64,000 nt of DNA, taken from assembly GCF_009712035.1 (NCBI RefSeq), contig NZ_VILB01000002.1, forward strand, positions 160,321 through 224,320. The letters are read 5' to 3'. The stretch is from Anabaena sp. UHCC 0187. Its GTDB lineage: Bacteria; Cyanobacteriota; Cyanobacteriia; Cyanobacteriales; Nostocaceae. This document shows positions 55,365 to 64,000 of the stretch, one piece after another (the stretch's first letter is position 1; each line of letters opens with the position of its first letter). A program made the translations under genes and the position numbers. Under the pieces are notes generated by a model. That model was not told the origin of the DNA, did no database searches, and worked only from the letters and a program-made list of their open reading frames with translations.

Positions 55365-56885
55365 ATGAGTATTTCCATTAGACCTGACGAAATTAGCAGC
55401 ATCATCCAACAACAAATCGAGCAATACGACCAAGAGGTTAAAGTTGCTAACGTTGGTACGGTGCTACAAGTAGGTGACGGTATTGCCCGGATTTATGGCT
55501 TAGAAAAAGCTATGGCTGGGGAACTCCTAGAATTTGAAGATGGCACAATTGGTATCGCCCAAAACTTAGAAGAAGATAACGTCGGTGCGGTACTGATGGG
55601 TCAAGGTCGGGAGATTCAAGAAGGTAGCTCCGTAACTGCTACTGGTAAAATCGCCCAAGTAGCTGTAGGTGAAGCCCTAGTTGGTCGAGTTGTGGATGCT
55701 TTGGGTCGCCCCATTGATGGTAAAGGTGATCTCAAGACCACTGAAACTCGCTTAATTGAATCCCCAGCCCCTGGAATCATTGCCCGTCGGTCTGTACACG
55801 AACCGATGCAAACAGGAATCACCGCGATTGACTCCATGATTCCCGTCGGCCGTGGTCAACGGGAATTAATCATTGGTGACCGTCAAACCGGTAAAACAGC
55901 GATCGCTATTGACACCATCATCAATCAAAAAGGTGAAGATGTAGTTTGCGTTTACGTAGCTATCGGTCAAAAAGCTTCCACCGTTGCTAACGTAGTTCAA
56001 ACCTTACAAGAAAAAGGCGCGATGGATTACACAGTAGTTGTTGCTGCTAACGCCAGTGACCCAGCTACCCTCCAATTCCTCGCACCTTACACAGGCGCTA
56101 GTATTGCTGAGTATTTCATGTACAAAGGCAAAGCGACCTTAATCATCTATGATGACCTTTCCAAGCAAGCACAGGCTTACCGCCAAATGTCCTTGCTACT
56201 CCGTCGTCCACCCGGTCGGGAAGCGTATCCTGGAGATGTATTCTACATTCACTCTCGCTTGTTGGAACGTGCTGCTAAACTCAGCGATGAATTAGGTAAA
56301 GGTAGCATGACTGCTCTACCTATCATTGAAACCCAAGCTGGTGACGTATCCGCATACATTCCTACCAACGTAATTTCCATTACTGACGGTCAGATTTTCT
56401 TGTCTTCTGACTTGTTTAACTCTGGTATCCGTCCTGCGGTAAACCCCGGTATCTCCGTATCCCGTGTAGGTTCTGCGGCACAAACCAAGGCAATGAAGAA
56501 AGTTGCTGGTAAAATCAAACTAGAATTGGCTCAGTTTGACGACTTACAAGCTTTCGCACAATTCGCTTCTGATTTAGACAAAGCCACCCAAGATCAGTTA
56601 GCGCGTGGTGTGCGTTTACGGGAACTCTTAAAACAGCCCCAAAACGATCCTCTCTCCGTAGCTGAACAAGTAGCGGTTCTTTACGCTGGTATTAACGGTT
56701 ATTTAGATGACATTGCAGTTAATAAAGTAACTAGCTTTGCTCTAGGTCTACGTGACTACTTGAAGAATGTTAACACTGCATACTTCCAAGGCGTACAAGG
56801 TAGCAAAGCCCTCGGTGAAGCAGAAGAAACTGCTTTGAAAGCAGCCCTCACTGAGTTCAAAAAGACCTTCCAAGCAGCAGCGTAA
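55365..56885 (+). CDS. atpA: ATP synthase subunit alpha
   Basis: The 506-residue alpha subunit has the P-loop [15 protein letters not shown] (near residues 170-184), the family signature [17 protein letters not shown] and [19 protein letters not shown]. Length and ends ([20 protein letters not shown]) are standard. Its ATG directly abuts the tandem repeat. The beta and epsilon genes are not next to it, as in other cyanobacteria, where they form a separate operon. Confidence 0.98.
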   Translation: MSISIRPDEISSIIQQQIEQYDQEVKVANVGTVLQVGDGIARIYGLEKAMAGELLEFEDGTIGIAQNLEEDNVGAVLMGQGREIQEGSSVTATGKIAQVAVGEALVGRVVDALGRPIDGKGDLKTTETRLIESPAPGIIARRSVHEPMQTGITAIDSMIPVGRGQRELIIGDRQTGKTAIAIDTIINQKGEDVVCVYVAIGQKASTVANVVQTLQEKGAMDYTVVVAANASDPATLQFLAPYTGASIAEYFMYKGKATLIIYDDLSKQAQAYRQMSLLLRRPPGREAYPGDVFYIHSRLLERAAKLSDELGKGSMTALPIIETQAGDVSAYIPTNVISITDGQIFLSSDLFNSGIRPAVNPGISVSRVGSAAQTKAMKKVAGKIKLELAQFDDLQAFAQFASDLDKATQDQLARGVRLRELLKQPQNDPLSVAEQVAVLYAGINGYLDDIAVNKVTSFALGLRDYLKNVNTAYFQGVQGSKALGEAEETALKAALTEFKKTFQAAA

Positions 56886-56889
56886 TTAG

Positions 56890-56963
56890 TCATTTGTCAG
56901 TGGTCAGTGGTCAGTAGCAATAATAGACAACTGACAACTGACAACTGACAACTAACAACCAAT
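56890..56963. repeat. Short tandem repeats between atpA and atpG
   Basis: A GTCAGTG run (about 56897-56916) and an ACTGACA run (about 56929-56958) face each other, so the two arms are partly complementary and could form a hairpin. atpG starts 8 nt after the repeat. Confidence 0.75.
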
Positions 56964-56970
56964 AAAAATT

Positions 56971-57918
56971 ATGGCTAATCTCAAATCAATACGCGATCGC
57001 ATTCAGTCGGTCAAAAACACCAAAAAAATCACAGAAGCGATGCGGCTTGTAGCAGCGGCGAGAGTTCGTCGCGCTCAAGAACAAGTAATTGCTACTCGTC
57101 CCTTTGCTGACCGTTTGGCACAAGTATTATTTGGCTTGCAAACCAGACTGCGGTTTGAAGATGTGGACTTACCCCTACTGAAAAAACGCGAAGTTAAAAC
57201 AGTAGGATTATTGGTAATTTCCGGCGACCGCGGTTTGTGTGGTGGTTACAATAGTAACGTCATCCGCCGGGCAGAAAATCGCGCCAAGGAACTTCAAGCT
57301 GAAGGTGTAGACTATAAATTTGTGTTGGTCGGCCGCAAAGCTACCCAATACTTCCAACGCCGGAATCAGCCTATTGATGCTACCTACAGTGGTTTAGAAC
57401 AAATTCCTACCGCCGCAGAAGCTACAAATATTGCTGATGAACTACTTTCTCTATTCCTTTCGGAAAAAGTAGACCGGATTGAGCTAGTTTATACAAAATT
57501 TGTCTCCTTGGTTAGTTCTCGCCCCGTAATCCAAACTCTTCTACCTTTGGATACCCAAGGTTTAGAAGCAGCGGATGATGAAGTTTTCCGCTTAACTACC
57601 CGTGGTGGTCAATTCCAAGTAGAACGGGAAAAAGTTGTCAGTCAAGTCCGTGCTTTACCCCGCGATATGATTTTTGAACAAGATCCAGTGCAAATTCTGG
57701 ATTCTTTGTTGCCATTATATCTGAGCAATCAGCTATTAAGAGCATTACAAGAGTCAGCAGCTAGTGAACTAGCAGCACGGATGACAGCGATGAGTAACGC
57801 CAGTGATAACGCCGGTGAGTTGATTAAAAGTCTATCTTTGTCTTACAACAAAGCTCGTCAAGCCGCAATTACCCAGGAACTTCTGGAAGTTGTCGGTGGT
57901 GCAGAAGCACTAACTTAA
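56971..57918 (+). CDS. atpG: ATP synthase subunit gamma
   Basis: The 315-residue gamma subunit is the central rotor shaft. It begins [20 protein letters not shown] and ends with the conserved [20 protein letters not shown] helix. The region [20 protein letters not shown] and beyond (about 193-225) is the cyanobacterial insertion involved in limiting ATP hydrolysis. It lacks the two redox cysteines of the plant protein. It is the last gene of this operon and is called atpC in some schemes. Confidence 0.97.
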   Translation: MANLKSIRDRIQSVKNTKKITEAMRLVAAARVRRAQEQVIATRPFADRLAQVLFGLQTRLRFEDVDLPLLKKREVKTVGLLVISGDRGLCGGYNSNVIRRAENRAKELQAEGVDYKFVLVGRKATQYFQRRNQPIDATYSGLEQIPTAAEATNIADELLSLFLSEKVDRIELVYTKFVSLVSSRPVIQTLLPLDTQGLEAADDEVFRLTTRGGQFQVEREKVVSQVRALPRDMIFEQDPVQILDSLLPLYLSNQLLRALQESAASELAARMTAMSNASDNAGELIKSLSLSYNKARQAAITQELLEVVGGAEALT

Positions 57919-57919
57919 T

Positions 57920-57967
57920 TTGGTGATTGGTGATTGGTAATTGGTGAAATCAACCATCACCAATCAT
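57920..57967. repeat. Short tandem repeats after atpG
   Basis: TTGGTGATTGGTGATTGGTA-type heptamers are followed by the partly complementary CATCACCAATCATCAG, giving a foldable 3' end to the operon transcript. Confidence 0.65.
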
Positions 57968-58106
57968 CAGTTATTAATAATTATTAATAAGGCGATAGCG
58001 AAGCACTCCGTAGGAATCGCTCTCTAATTTTAATGCTTATTTATCATTTTTAATTACGCTGTACGCTCTAGCTTTAGTCCAAAAATAAAATAGCTATACC
58101 TTTTAT

Positions 58107-58136
58107 TTGTCAACTTACAAAATTCTGTACTATAAT
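58107..58136 (+). promoter_or_regulatory. Sigma-70-type promoter of ssrA
   Basis: TTGTCA (58107-58112) and TATAAT (58131-58136) are separated by 18 bp. The -10 lies 17 bp before the mature tmRNA 5' end, as expected for a primary transcript with a short leader. Confidence 0.8.
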
Positions 58137-58153
58137 ATAAGTGTGAAGTACAT

Positions 58154-58542
58154 GGGGCTTTAACGGTTTCGACAGGTTGGCGAAAGCTACTCTGTGATTC
58201 AGGTCGAGAGCGAGTCATCTCTCGGAAATCAAAGACTCAAAAAAAAAGTAAATGCGAACAATATCGTAAAATTTGCTCGTCGGGAAGCTCTAGTAGCTGC
58301 CTAAGAAACCTCTTTCAGGTTCGAGCGTCTTTAATTTGACTCCGTTAAGGATTAAAGACCTAACCCCCAACGGATGCTCCAACAAGCGTTCTCTGGTTGG
58401 CTTGAAGGCTAAGATTAAATCAGAGCATCCTACGTTCGGGATAATGAACGATTCCCGCCTTGAGGGTCAGAAAGGCTAAACCTGTGAACGAGTGGAGGGT
58501 TAATACCCAATTTGGACATGGGTTCGACTCCCATAAGCTCCA
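58154..58542 (+). ncRNA. ssrA: tmRNA (ssrA), one-piece form
   Basis: The 389-nt RNA rescues stalled ribosomes. The 5' end GGGGCTTTAACGGTTTCGAC pairs through GGGGCTT with AAGCTCC at the 3' end, with discriminator A at 58542 and CCA not encoded. A T-arm GGGTTCGACTCCC lies just before the 3' strand. The tag reading frame (58254-58304) starts at GCG and encodes ANNIVKFARREALVAA before TAA, close to other cyanobacterial tags. The rest forms the pseudoknot region. Confidence 0.96.
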
Positions 58543-58571
58543 TTTTCAATTTTCAATTTTCAATAATTTTT

Positions 58572-58609
58572 AAGCCCGCTGAACAATTTTTTGTAACAGC
58601 GGGCTTTTT
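58572..58609 (+). terminator. Intrinsic terminator after ssrA
   Basis: AAGCCCGCTG (58572-58581) pairs with CAGCGGGCTT (58597-58606), followed by TTT. It lies 30 bp after the mature tmRNA 3' end. Confidence 0.8.
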
Positions 58610-58701
58610 GCTATGTAGGGTTTGCTGAATAAGCCTACAAACCTTAGCCACTTTTTGCAGCACTTCCTTTGTGTTATAAGGTAAAAGAACCCCACCCCCA
58701 A

Positions 58702-58726
58702 CCCCCTCCCGCAAGCGAGGAGGGGG
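58702..58726. repeat. C-rich/G-rich palindromic repeat
   Basis: CCCCCTCC (58702-58709) pairs with GGAGGGGG (58719-58726) around CGCAAGCGA. A run of CCCCACCCCCAA precedes it. This matches a dispersed hairpin repeat common in cyanobacteria, between ssrA and smc. Confidence 0.6.
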
Positions 58727-58825
58727 CTAAGATGTACCTCATAAGAGCGGGGAATGTCAATGTATATCAATCGCTTAAGAACTATTTATCTGTTGCGATC
58801 ACTCTTGTTAACTACTCTTAGTAAT

Positions 58826-61800
58826 TCAATGGTCAGATGATTGTAACTTAATACCCAAAACTTGAGTATAAGCGCCTCTAGCTTGAGTTACACCAATTGT
58901 CCGCTGTGCTGATTCTATCATCGGACGGCGCAAACTCACAACTATAAACTGTGCCTGTTCTGCCTGTTGTTTAATCATTCTCGCTAATCGTTCCACGTTT
59001 GACCCATCTAAAAACATATCCACTTCATCAAAGGCGTAAAATGGAGACGGACGATAACGTTGCAGGGAGAATATAAAACTTAATGCAGTTAAGGATTTCT
59101 CTCCCCCTGACATAGAAGCAAGCCGTTGGACAGGTTTTCCTTTGGGGTGTGCGACTAGGTTTAAGCCACTGTTAAAAGGATCTTCAGGATTATCTAGTTG
59201 TAAATAACCGTCACCATCAGAAAGGATAGCAAAAATAGATTGGAAATTTTCATTTACTGCGTCGAAAGCTTCTTTAAATGCCTTTTGACGGAGGGTGGTG
59301 AAGTTTTCAATTCTTAATAATAATTCTGTCCGTTCCCCTTCCAACGTCTCTAATTTTTCGGTAAGTTCTTGCAGACGACCTTGGACTTTATCGAATTCTT
59401 CCAAAGCTAACATATTTACAGGTTCCATTGCCTGTAAACGTTTACCTAAACTCCGCAATTCTTTTTGTAAGTCTTCTAAATCAACTTTATTGGGAACTTC
59501 TGGTAAAGGACTGGGTAATTCTGCACCTAAATCTCGCAATTGGTTTTGCAGTGCTGTTAAATCTTCCCGGCGTTTTTGTTGGGTTTCTTGCAGTTTCTCT
59601 ATTTCCCATTGTAATTGTTGTTGACGCAATAAGAGCGATCGCAATTCCGTTTCCGCTGCATCCCGATTTTTCTTTTCTTCCCCTAAATTCTCTTCCAATT
59701 TCCGCAAATTACCTTGATTTGCAGTAATCAAATTACTCAATTCGACAACTTGACTATTAACTGTTGCTGCTTGCTGTTTACCAGTTGCCTCTTCTTGTTG
59801 ATATTGAATAACTCGCGTTTGAGATTCTTCTATTTTTTCTTGTAATCGCTGTTGTTGATTTTCTAAGTTTTTTAATTGTTGTTGAACATCTCTTAACGCA
59901 GTTTCCCGTTGTTGTAATTCCTGTTCTTGGGTTTTAATGATAGCTTGGATTTGTTGCCATTCGCTAGGAGTTTGGGAAGATTCCAACTCAGCTAAAGTAT
60001 GTCGTAATTGTTGTAATTGAGTTTCTTGTGCTGGTAATTCCCGGTTTAAAATTTCTAACCGTGATTGTGCAGATGTAAATTTTTGGGTATTTTGGGAAAG
60101 TTGAGAACGAGTATTTTCTAACTGCGTTGTTAAACCTTTAATATCTTTCTTTAACTGTTCTAAATATAGTTGTTGTTCCCTGCGGACTTGACGTGCTTCC
60201 GTTAATTCTAAAGTTAATGTTTTAGTGCGAGTTGCTAAAGTAGAAATTGCTTCTCCACAACGGTCTAAAATCCGGTCAATATCTATTAAACGAGTTTTCA
60301 AATTAGCGACTTCCTGAGATTCTCCCGCTTCACCTTTTTCAAACCGCAAAGATGAACGTTGACTACTACTACCTCCAGTCATTGCCCCGCTAGTTTCTAA
60401 TAATTCTCCTTGTAAAGTGACTATGCGATATAGTCCCATATTTTTCCGAGCTTGGGCAAGAGTCGCAAATACTACCGTTGCACCAAAAACATAGGCAAAT
60501 ACATCATGATAACGGCGATCGCATTCTACCAAATCTACCGCATAACTCACAAATCCATCAGCTAAACGCAGAGTTGCATCTTGGGTAAACTTAGGGACTT
60601 TAATTTTATTTAAAGGTAAAAAAGTTGCCCTTCCTGCCCGTTTTTGTTTCAAGAGTTCAATTCCCGCCGATGCCACACTATCATCGTCAACAACAATATG
60701 CCCTAAACGTCCACCAGCAGCCATTTCCAACGCCAATTGATGTTTAGGTTCAACCTTACCCAACTGCACCACCAAACCGCACAAACCGGGCATTTCTGAC
60801 TGTAAAATTACTTTACTAGCCTGTGTTCCTTGTATCTCCTGTTGTGCCTGTGTTTGTGCTTCTAATTTATCTAACTGACGTTGTTTGTCCCGTTGTTCTT
60901 GTAAAAGCCGCTTTTGGGTATCTTGTTGAATTTGTAACTCTTGTTCTGTCGCAGCGAGATTTTCCGCTAAATTCTGAATTGGTTGGGTAGAAGCATTAAA
61001 TTCCGTTTCCAGTCCCACACATTCAACTTGCTTTGCAGCTAATTCCGGTTCTAAAGTTGCAATTAACTGAGACTGTTCAGAAATCAGTATTTGTAATTGA
61101 GTATTCCGTTCCTGGAGTTGCGCTTGTTCAGTGCGTTGTGGTTCAAGGGTATGCAATAAAGATTCAATTTGCCGATTTAAAGCTGTTTGTTGTTGTACCC
61201 AAGCTTCCGAAGCGGTGGCAATTTCCGCAGCAGCTTGACGAGAAGATTCTAAATTTTGTTGGGCGGTATCCCGTTCTTTTTGTAGAGACGTTACATTTAA
61301 CGTTTCTACATTTTGGCGTTGTTTAGCTTCCTCTAAGGAAAGTTGATATTGTTGAATTTCCTGATAAGTTTGAGTTAAACGCCTTGTAGATTCTTGAATA
61401 GATGCTTCTAACTCCCGTTGTTGTCGCTGGAGTTGTTTCCGTTCCGCTTCTTGGGTAGCGAGATTCGACTGAACAGAAAGAAGTTCCTCCTCACCCAAAG
61501 CCTTAACCCGGAGATTGAGTTGATCTAATTCAGTAGTTTTCTGATTTATTTGAGAATTAGTTGTTAGTAATTCGCTAGTAAAATTACTGAAACTGCGATC
61601 GCCATCTTGAACTTGTGCAACCAGCTTTTCCTGTTGTGCTTGGAGAGAACGCCAAGATAACACCGCCTCCCAAGATTGCTTTTGGCTAAATTCAATTTTC
61701 AATAATTGATACTTCTCAGCCTTAGCCTTGTCTTGAGACAGGCGATCGCATTGTATACTTAACTCAGTCTGAATAATCCGACAACTATCCTCCTTATCCT

Positions 61801-62494
61801 TCACCTCATCCAAAGTAGACTTAGCTTGAACTATTTTCCGATCATAAGTCGCCACCCCGGCCAACTCATCAATAATTTCCCGACGTTCCCGCGCATTCAT
61901 GGAGATAATGCTAGTAACGTCACCCTGTAACACCACATTATAGCCTTCAGGATAAATCCTTAACTCCTCCAACTGTTCATGTAACTCAGTTAGAGTACAA
62001 GACACACCATTAATATAATAATTAGATGTATAACCCCCTTGCTGAGACACCCGCAACCGACGAGTCACACTCCAATCTGTTGGGGACTGGGGACTGGGGA
62101 CTGGGGACTGGGAATCATCTTTCTCCCTTTGCGTCTTTGCGTCTTTGCGTGAGACATCTGATTGTAGATTTTCTTCCGCTTCTCCTACTTCCTCCCTCTG
62201 TGCCTCCGCGCCTTTGCGAGAGACATCCGAAATATCAAAAGTTACAGTTACACTAGCTTCTAGCGCCGAACGTCCCTTATGTTTTTGAGCATTATTGACC
62301 AAATCCGGTAAACGTTCCGCGCGCATACCCTTAGAACTAGCCAGTCCCAAACAAAACAGCAAAGCATCCAGAATATTTGACTTTCCAGAACCATTAGGCC
62401 CAGATATGACAGTACACCCCGGTAGCAAAGGGACAGCAGTAGTCCCACCGAAGGATTTAAAATTGGTAAGTTCAACGCGCTTGACGTATACCAT
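58826..62494 (-). CDS. smc: Chromosome segregation ATPase SMC
   Basis: SMC organises and separates sister chromosomes with ScpA/ScpB. From the start MVYVKRVELTNFKSFGG at 62494 it is 1,222 residues; an ATG 15 nt upstream is less likely. It has the Walker A head (GPNGSGKSNILDALLF), two long coiled-coil arms, a hinge near the middle (GLCGLVVQLGKVEPKHQLAL), the ABC signature MSGGEKSLTALSF and Walker B FYAFDEVDMFLD. An extra segment of about 50 residues (62078-62227) rich in repeated DVSRK.A..QRE and SPVPSPQSP interrupts the N-terminal head and looks repeat-derived. Confidence 0.95.
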   Translation of the reverse strand: MVYVKRVELTNFKSFGGTTAVPLLPGCTVISGPNGSGKSNILDALLFCLGLASSKGMRAERLPDLVNNAQKHKGRSALEASVTVTFDISDVSRKGAEAQREEVGEAEENLQSDVSRKDAKTQREKDDSQSPVPSPQSPTDWSVTRRLRVSQQGGYTSNYYINGVSCTLTELHEQLEELRIYPEGYNVVLQGDVTSIISMNARERREIIDELAGVATYDRKIVQAKSTLDEVKDKEDSCRIIQTELSIQCDRLSQDKAKAEKYQLLKIEFSQKQSWEAVLSWRSLQAQQEKLVAQVQDGDRSFSNFTSELLTTNSQINQKTTELDQLNLRVKALGEEELLSVQSNLATQEAERKQLQRQQRELEASIQESTRRLTQTYQEIQQYQLSLEEAKQRQNVETLNVTSLQKERDTAQQNLESSRQAAAEIATASEAWVQQQTALNRQIESLLHTLEPQRTEQAQLQERNTQLQILISEQSQLIATLEPELAAKQVECVGLETEFNASTQPIQNLAENLAATEQELQIQQDTQKRLLQEQRDKQRQLDKLEAQTQAQQEIQGTQASKVILQSEMPGLCGLVVQLGKVEPKHQLALEMAAGGRLGHIVVDDDSVASAGIELLKQKRAGRATFLPLNKIKVPKFTQDATLRLADGFVSYAVDLVECDRRYHDVFAYVFGATVVFATLAQARKNMGLYRIVTLQGELLETSGAMTGGSSSQRSSLRFEKGEAGESQEVANLKTRLIDIDRILDRCGEAISTLATRTKTLTLELTEARQVRREQQLYLEQLKKDIKGLTTQLENTRSQLSQNTQKFTSAQSRLEILNRELPAQETQLQQLRHTLAELESSQTPSEWQQIQAIIKTQEQELQQRETALRDVQQQLKNLENQQQRLQEKIEESQTRVIQYQQEEATGKQQAATVNSQVVELSNLITANQGNLRKLEENLGEEKKNRDAAETELRSLLLRQQQLQWEIEKLQETQQKRREDLTALQNQLRDLGAELPSPLPEVPNKVDLEDLQKELRSLGKRLQAMEPVNMLALEEFDKVQGRLQELTEKLETLEGERTELLLRIENFTTLRQKAFKEAFDAVNENFQSIFAILSDGDGYLQLDNPEDPFNSGLNLVAHPKGKPVQRLASMSGGEKSLTALSFIFSLQRYRPSPFYAFDEVDMFLDGSNVERLARMIKQQAEQAQFIVVSLRRPMIESAQRTIGVTQARGAYTQVLGIKLQSSDH
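62078..62227 (-). repeat. Repeat-derived in-frame insertion inside smc
   Basis: On the + strand the segment includes a GGGGACT run (about 62081-62112), GCGTCTTTGCGTCTTTGCGT (from about 62131) and CCTCCGCGCCTTTGCGAGAG (from about 62205). It encodes about 50 residues with two DVSRK(G/D)A(E/K)(A/T)QRE units. The flanks match usual SMC sequence (VTVTFDIS, then DWSVTRRLRV). Confidence 0.75.
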
Positions 62495-62615
62495 GAGGCA
62501 CTGGTTCACTGGAAACTGGGTTAAGTAAACAATTGTACCAATTATTTATGGTTTCGTGACTGGGAAGAAGGGGGAATTTGATCAGTAAATATTTGTTAGC
62601 TTAACCGACAGAAGC

Positions 62616-62644
62616 CCCACGACTGACCCGAAGGGCAGCGTGGG
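62616..62644. repeat. Hairpin upstream of tnpB, possible IS left-end structure
   Basis: CCCACG (62616-62621) pairs with CGTGGG (62639-62644). CTG and CCC pair inside with CAG and GGG, with bulged A residues, around GAA. It lies 122 bp before the tnpB start and could be the imperfect end hairpin of an IS200/IS605-type element. Confidence 0.4.
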
Positions 62645-62765
62645 ATGAATGGCGCGTGGATTAACGACAGTTTTTCGACGAATGCGATAGCAAGGGAGAA
62701 AAACATGGAGGCAATTCACTTTTTCTTGTGTTATAGTTTTTATAGTAAATACCTTTCACTCTAAT

Positions 62766-64000
62766 ATGTTAAGAGTAGTCAAAGTCAGATTATATCCAGA
62801 TACCCAACAAAAGCAGTCATTAGCGCAAGCTTTTGGCAGTTGTCGTTGGCTATGGAATTATTTTTTGAATTTGATGAACCAAACATATCAAGAGACAGGA
62901 AAAGGTTTATCTGGATACGAAGTCAAAAAGATAATTCCTCAGTTAAAGAAAGAGTATGAATGGCTGTCTTTAACTTATTCTCAGTGCTTGCAACAGGTTT
63001 GTTTAAATCTGGGAGTTGCATTTAATAATTTCTTTGAAAAAAGAGCTAAATACCCCAAGTTTAAATCTAAACATGGTAAGCAGTCTATTCAGTATCCTCA
63101 AAATGTCAAGATTGCCGATAATCAATTAATTCTCCCAAAAATAGGAAAAGTATCGGCAATTATTCACCGAGAGATTGAAGGGAAAATTAAAACTGTAACT
63201 ATCACCAAAAATTGCAGTGAACAATATTTCGCTGCTATTTTATTTGAAGATGGTAAAGAAAAACCAGAATCAATTACAGAAGGTAAAGCGATAGGCATTG
63301 ATTTGGGATTAACTCATTTTGCAATCACCAGCGATGGTTCTAAATTTGACAATCCTCGAATACTGAATAAACACGAGAAGAACTTAAAGATAAAACAACA
63401 GCAATTATCTAGAAAACAAAAAGCGATGCAGTGTGGTCTTGGGGGTCTCCCCCATGAACAACTGCATCAAGAAGGCTCTAACAACCGCAATAAAGCTAGA
63501 AAAAAAGTTGCTAGAGTCCACAGAAAGATAACTAATTGTAGAGAAGATTTCCTCCATAAACTATCTCGTAGGATAGTTAACGAAAGCCAAGTTATTGTGG
63601 TGGAAAATCTTCATATTAAAGGCATGATGCAAAATCACTGTCTAGCCAAATCTATTCAACAAGTTGGCTGGGGAATGTTTTGTACCATGCTTAAATACAA
63701 AGCAGAAAACGAAGGGAAGATTTATCAAGAAGTTGATAGATTCTTTCCTTCGTCAAAAACTTGTCATGTATGCCTTAATCAAGTGGGTAGTTTGCCGCTA
63801 GATGTAAGATTCTGGACTTGTGAAAAGTGCCAGACCAAGCATGATAGAGACATTAATGCAGCAATAAACCTCAGAGATGAGGGACTACGAATTTTGACCT
63901 CTGGAACGGGGGATAAAGCGATGAAGTGTGGTCTTGGGGGTTTCCCCCATGAACAACTTCATCAAGAAGCCTGTCGCCCAGAAGTAAGTCGCAGTAATAG
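62766..64000 (+). CDS. tnpB: IS605/IS607-type TnpB RNA-guided nuclease (partial, runs off the end)
   Basis: The frame starts at ATG 62766 and stays open to the window end (411 codons). It begins MLRVVKVRLYPDTQQKQSLA and carries the RuvC residues Asp179 (GIDLGLTHFAI), Glu280 (VIVVENLHIKG) and Asp362 (DRDINAAINLR), plus zinc cysteines C333/C336 and C352/C355. All catalytic positions are intact. Two in-frame 51-bp repeat insertions add AMQCGLGGLPHEQLHQE (220-236) and AMKCGLGGFPHEQLHQE (385-401). No tnpA lies next to it in the window. Its guide RNA would come from the 3' end, beyond the window. Confidence 0.92.
   Translation, partial: MLRVVKVRLYPDTQQKQSLAQAFGSCRWLWNYFLNLMNQTYQETGKGLSGYEVKKIIPQLKKEYEWLSLTYSQCLQQVCLNLGVAFNNFFEKRAKYPKFKSKHGKQSIQYPQNVKIADNQLILPKIGKVSAIIHREIEGKIKTVTITKNCSEQYFAAILFEDGKEKPESITEGKAIGIDLGLTHFAITSDGSKFDNPRILNKHEKNLKIKQQQLSRKQKAMQCGLGGLPHEQLHQEGSNNRNKARKKVARVHRKITNCREDFLHKLSRRIVNESQVIVVENLHIKGMMQNHCLAKSIQQVGWGMFCTMLKYKAENEGKIYQEVDRFFPSSKTCHVCLNQVGSLPLDVRFWTCEKCQTKHDRDINAAINLRDEGLRILTSGTGDKAMKCGLGGFPHEQLHQEACRPEVSRSN
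63423..63473. repeat. 51-bp palindromic insertion in tnpB, copy 1
   Basis: It spans 17 codons from GCG to GAA. The outer arms GATGCAGT and ACTGCATC pair, as do the inner GGGGG and CCCCC around TCT. Removing it restores the usual TnpB sequence RKQK-GSNNRNKARKK. Confidence 0.8.
63918..63968. repeat. 51-bp palindromic insertion in tnpB, copy 2
   Basis: It also spans 17 codons. The arms are GATGAAGT and ACTTCATC around GGGGG and CCCCC with TTT as loop. Compared with copy 1, the C-G pair in the outer arm is an A-T pair, a compensatory change. Removing it restores SGTGDK-ACRPEVSR. Confidence 0.8.

Noticed and set aside
59295-59727. Overlapping + strand frames inside smc
   Set aside because: They lie opposite the conserved SMC coiled coil and match no family.

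Overview
The window is chromosomal DNA from a cyanobacterium, most likely a filamentous member of the Nostocales. The evidence is many copies of the HIP1 octamer GCGATCGC, light-independent protochlorophyllide reductase (chlB), a Tic20-family protein, ATP synthase with paired b and b' subunits, a cyanobacterial tmRNA tag, and short tandem repeats (TGACAAC/AACTGAC type, GATTTTA type, GGGGACT type) filling many spacers. The DNA is AT-rich by eye.

Layout. Positions 1-12.6 kb hold housekeeping and signalling genes: murF, chlB, a REC/degenerate-GGDEF/EAL regulator, a REC-histidine kinase, rpsF, a fumarylacetoacetase-family hydrolase, a Tic20-family protein, a small 4-Cys protein, glyA and cinA. 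Positions 12.6-44.1 kb are an exopolysaccharide locus. It is bracketed by two closely related Wzz/BY-kinase genes in opposite orientation, and everything between them runs on the + strand. It encodes many glycosyltransferases, a GDP-mannose dehydratase-like enzyme, an ABC exporter pair, APS kinase plus a PAPS-type sulfotransferase, a pyruvyl transferase-like protein, two hexapeptide acyltransferases, a Wzy-like membrane protein and two RTX calcium-binding proteins. The inferred product is a sulfated, possibly acetylated and pyruvylated, extracellular polysaccharide. An IS scar, truncated genes and few HIP1 sites suggest a history of transfer or rearrangement.

Positions 44.3-50.2 kb are an accessory patch: tRNA-Leu(CAA), a remnant of an FMN-dependent hydroxy-acid oxidase, a MITE-like inverted repeat carrying another repeat, an M48 protease, msrA, an antitoxin/PIN-toxin pair bracketed by a repeat family, and a two-gene cassette on the - strand. 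That cassette joins a restriction-type nuclease domain to a ParA ATPase, followed by a ParB-like protein with a Rho_N-like tail. It is my best candidate for an undescribed system.

Positions 50.3-64 kb hold a methyltransferase, the atp operon (I-a-c-b'-b-delta-alpha-gamma), ssrA with a good promoter and a downstream hairpin, smc carrying an in-frame repeat-derived insertion, and an IS605/IS607-type tnpB that runs off the window end. The tnpB gene has two in-frame 51-bp palindromic insertions whose arms differ by a compensatory base-pair change.
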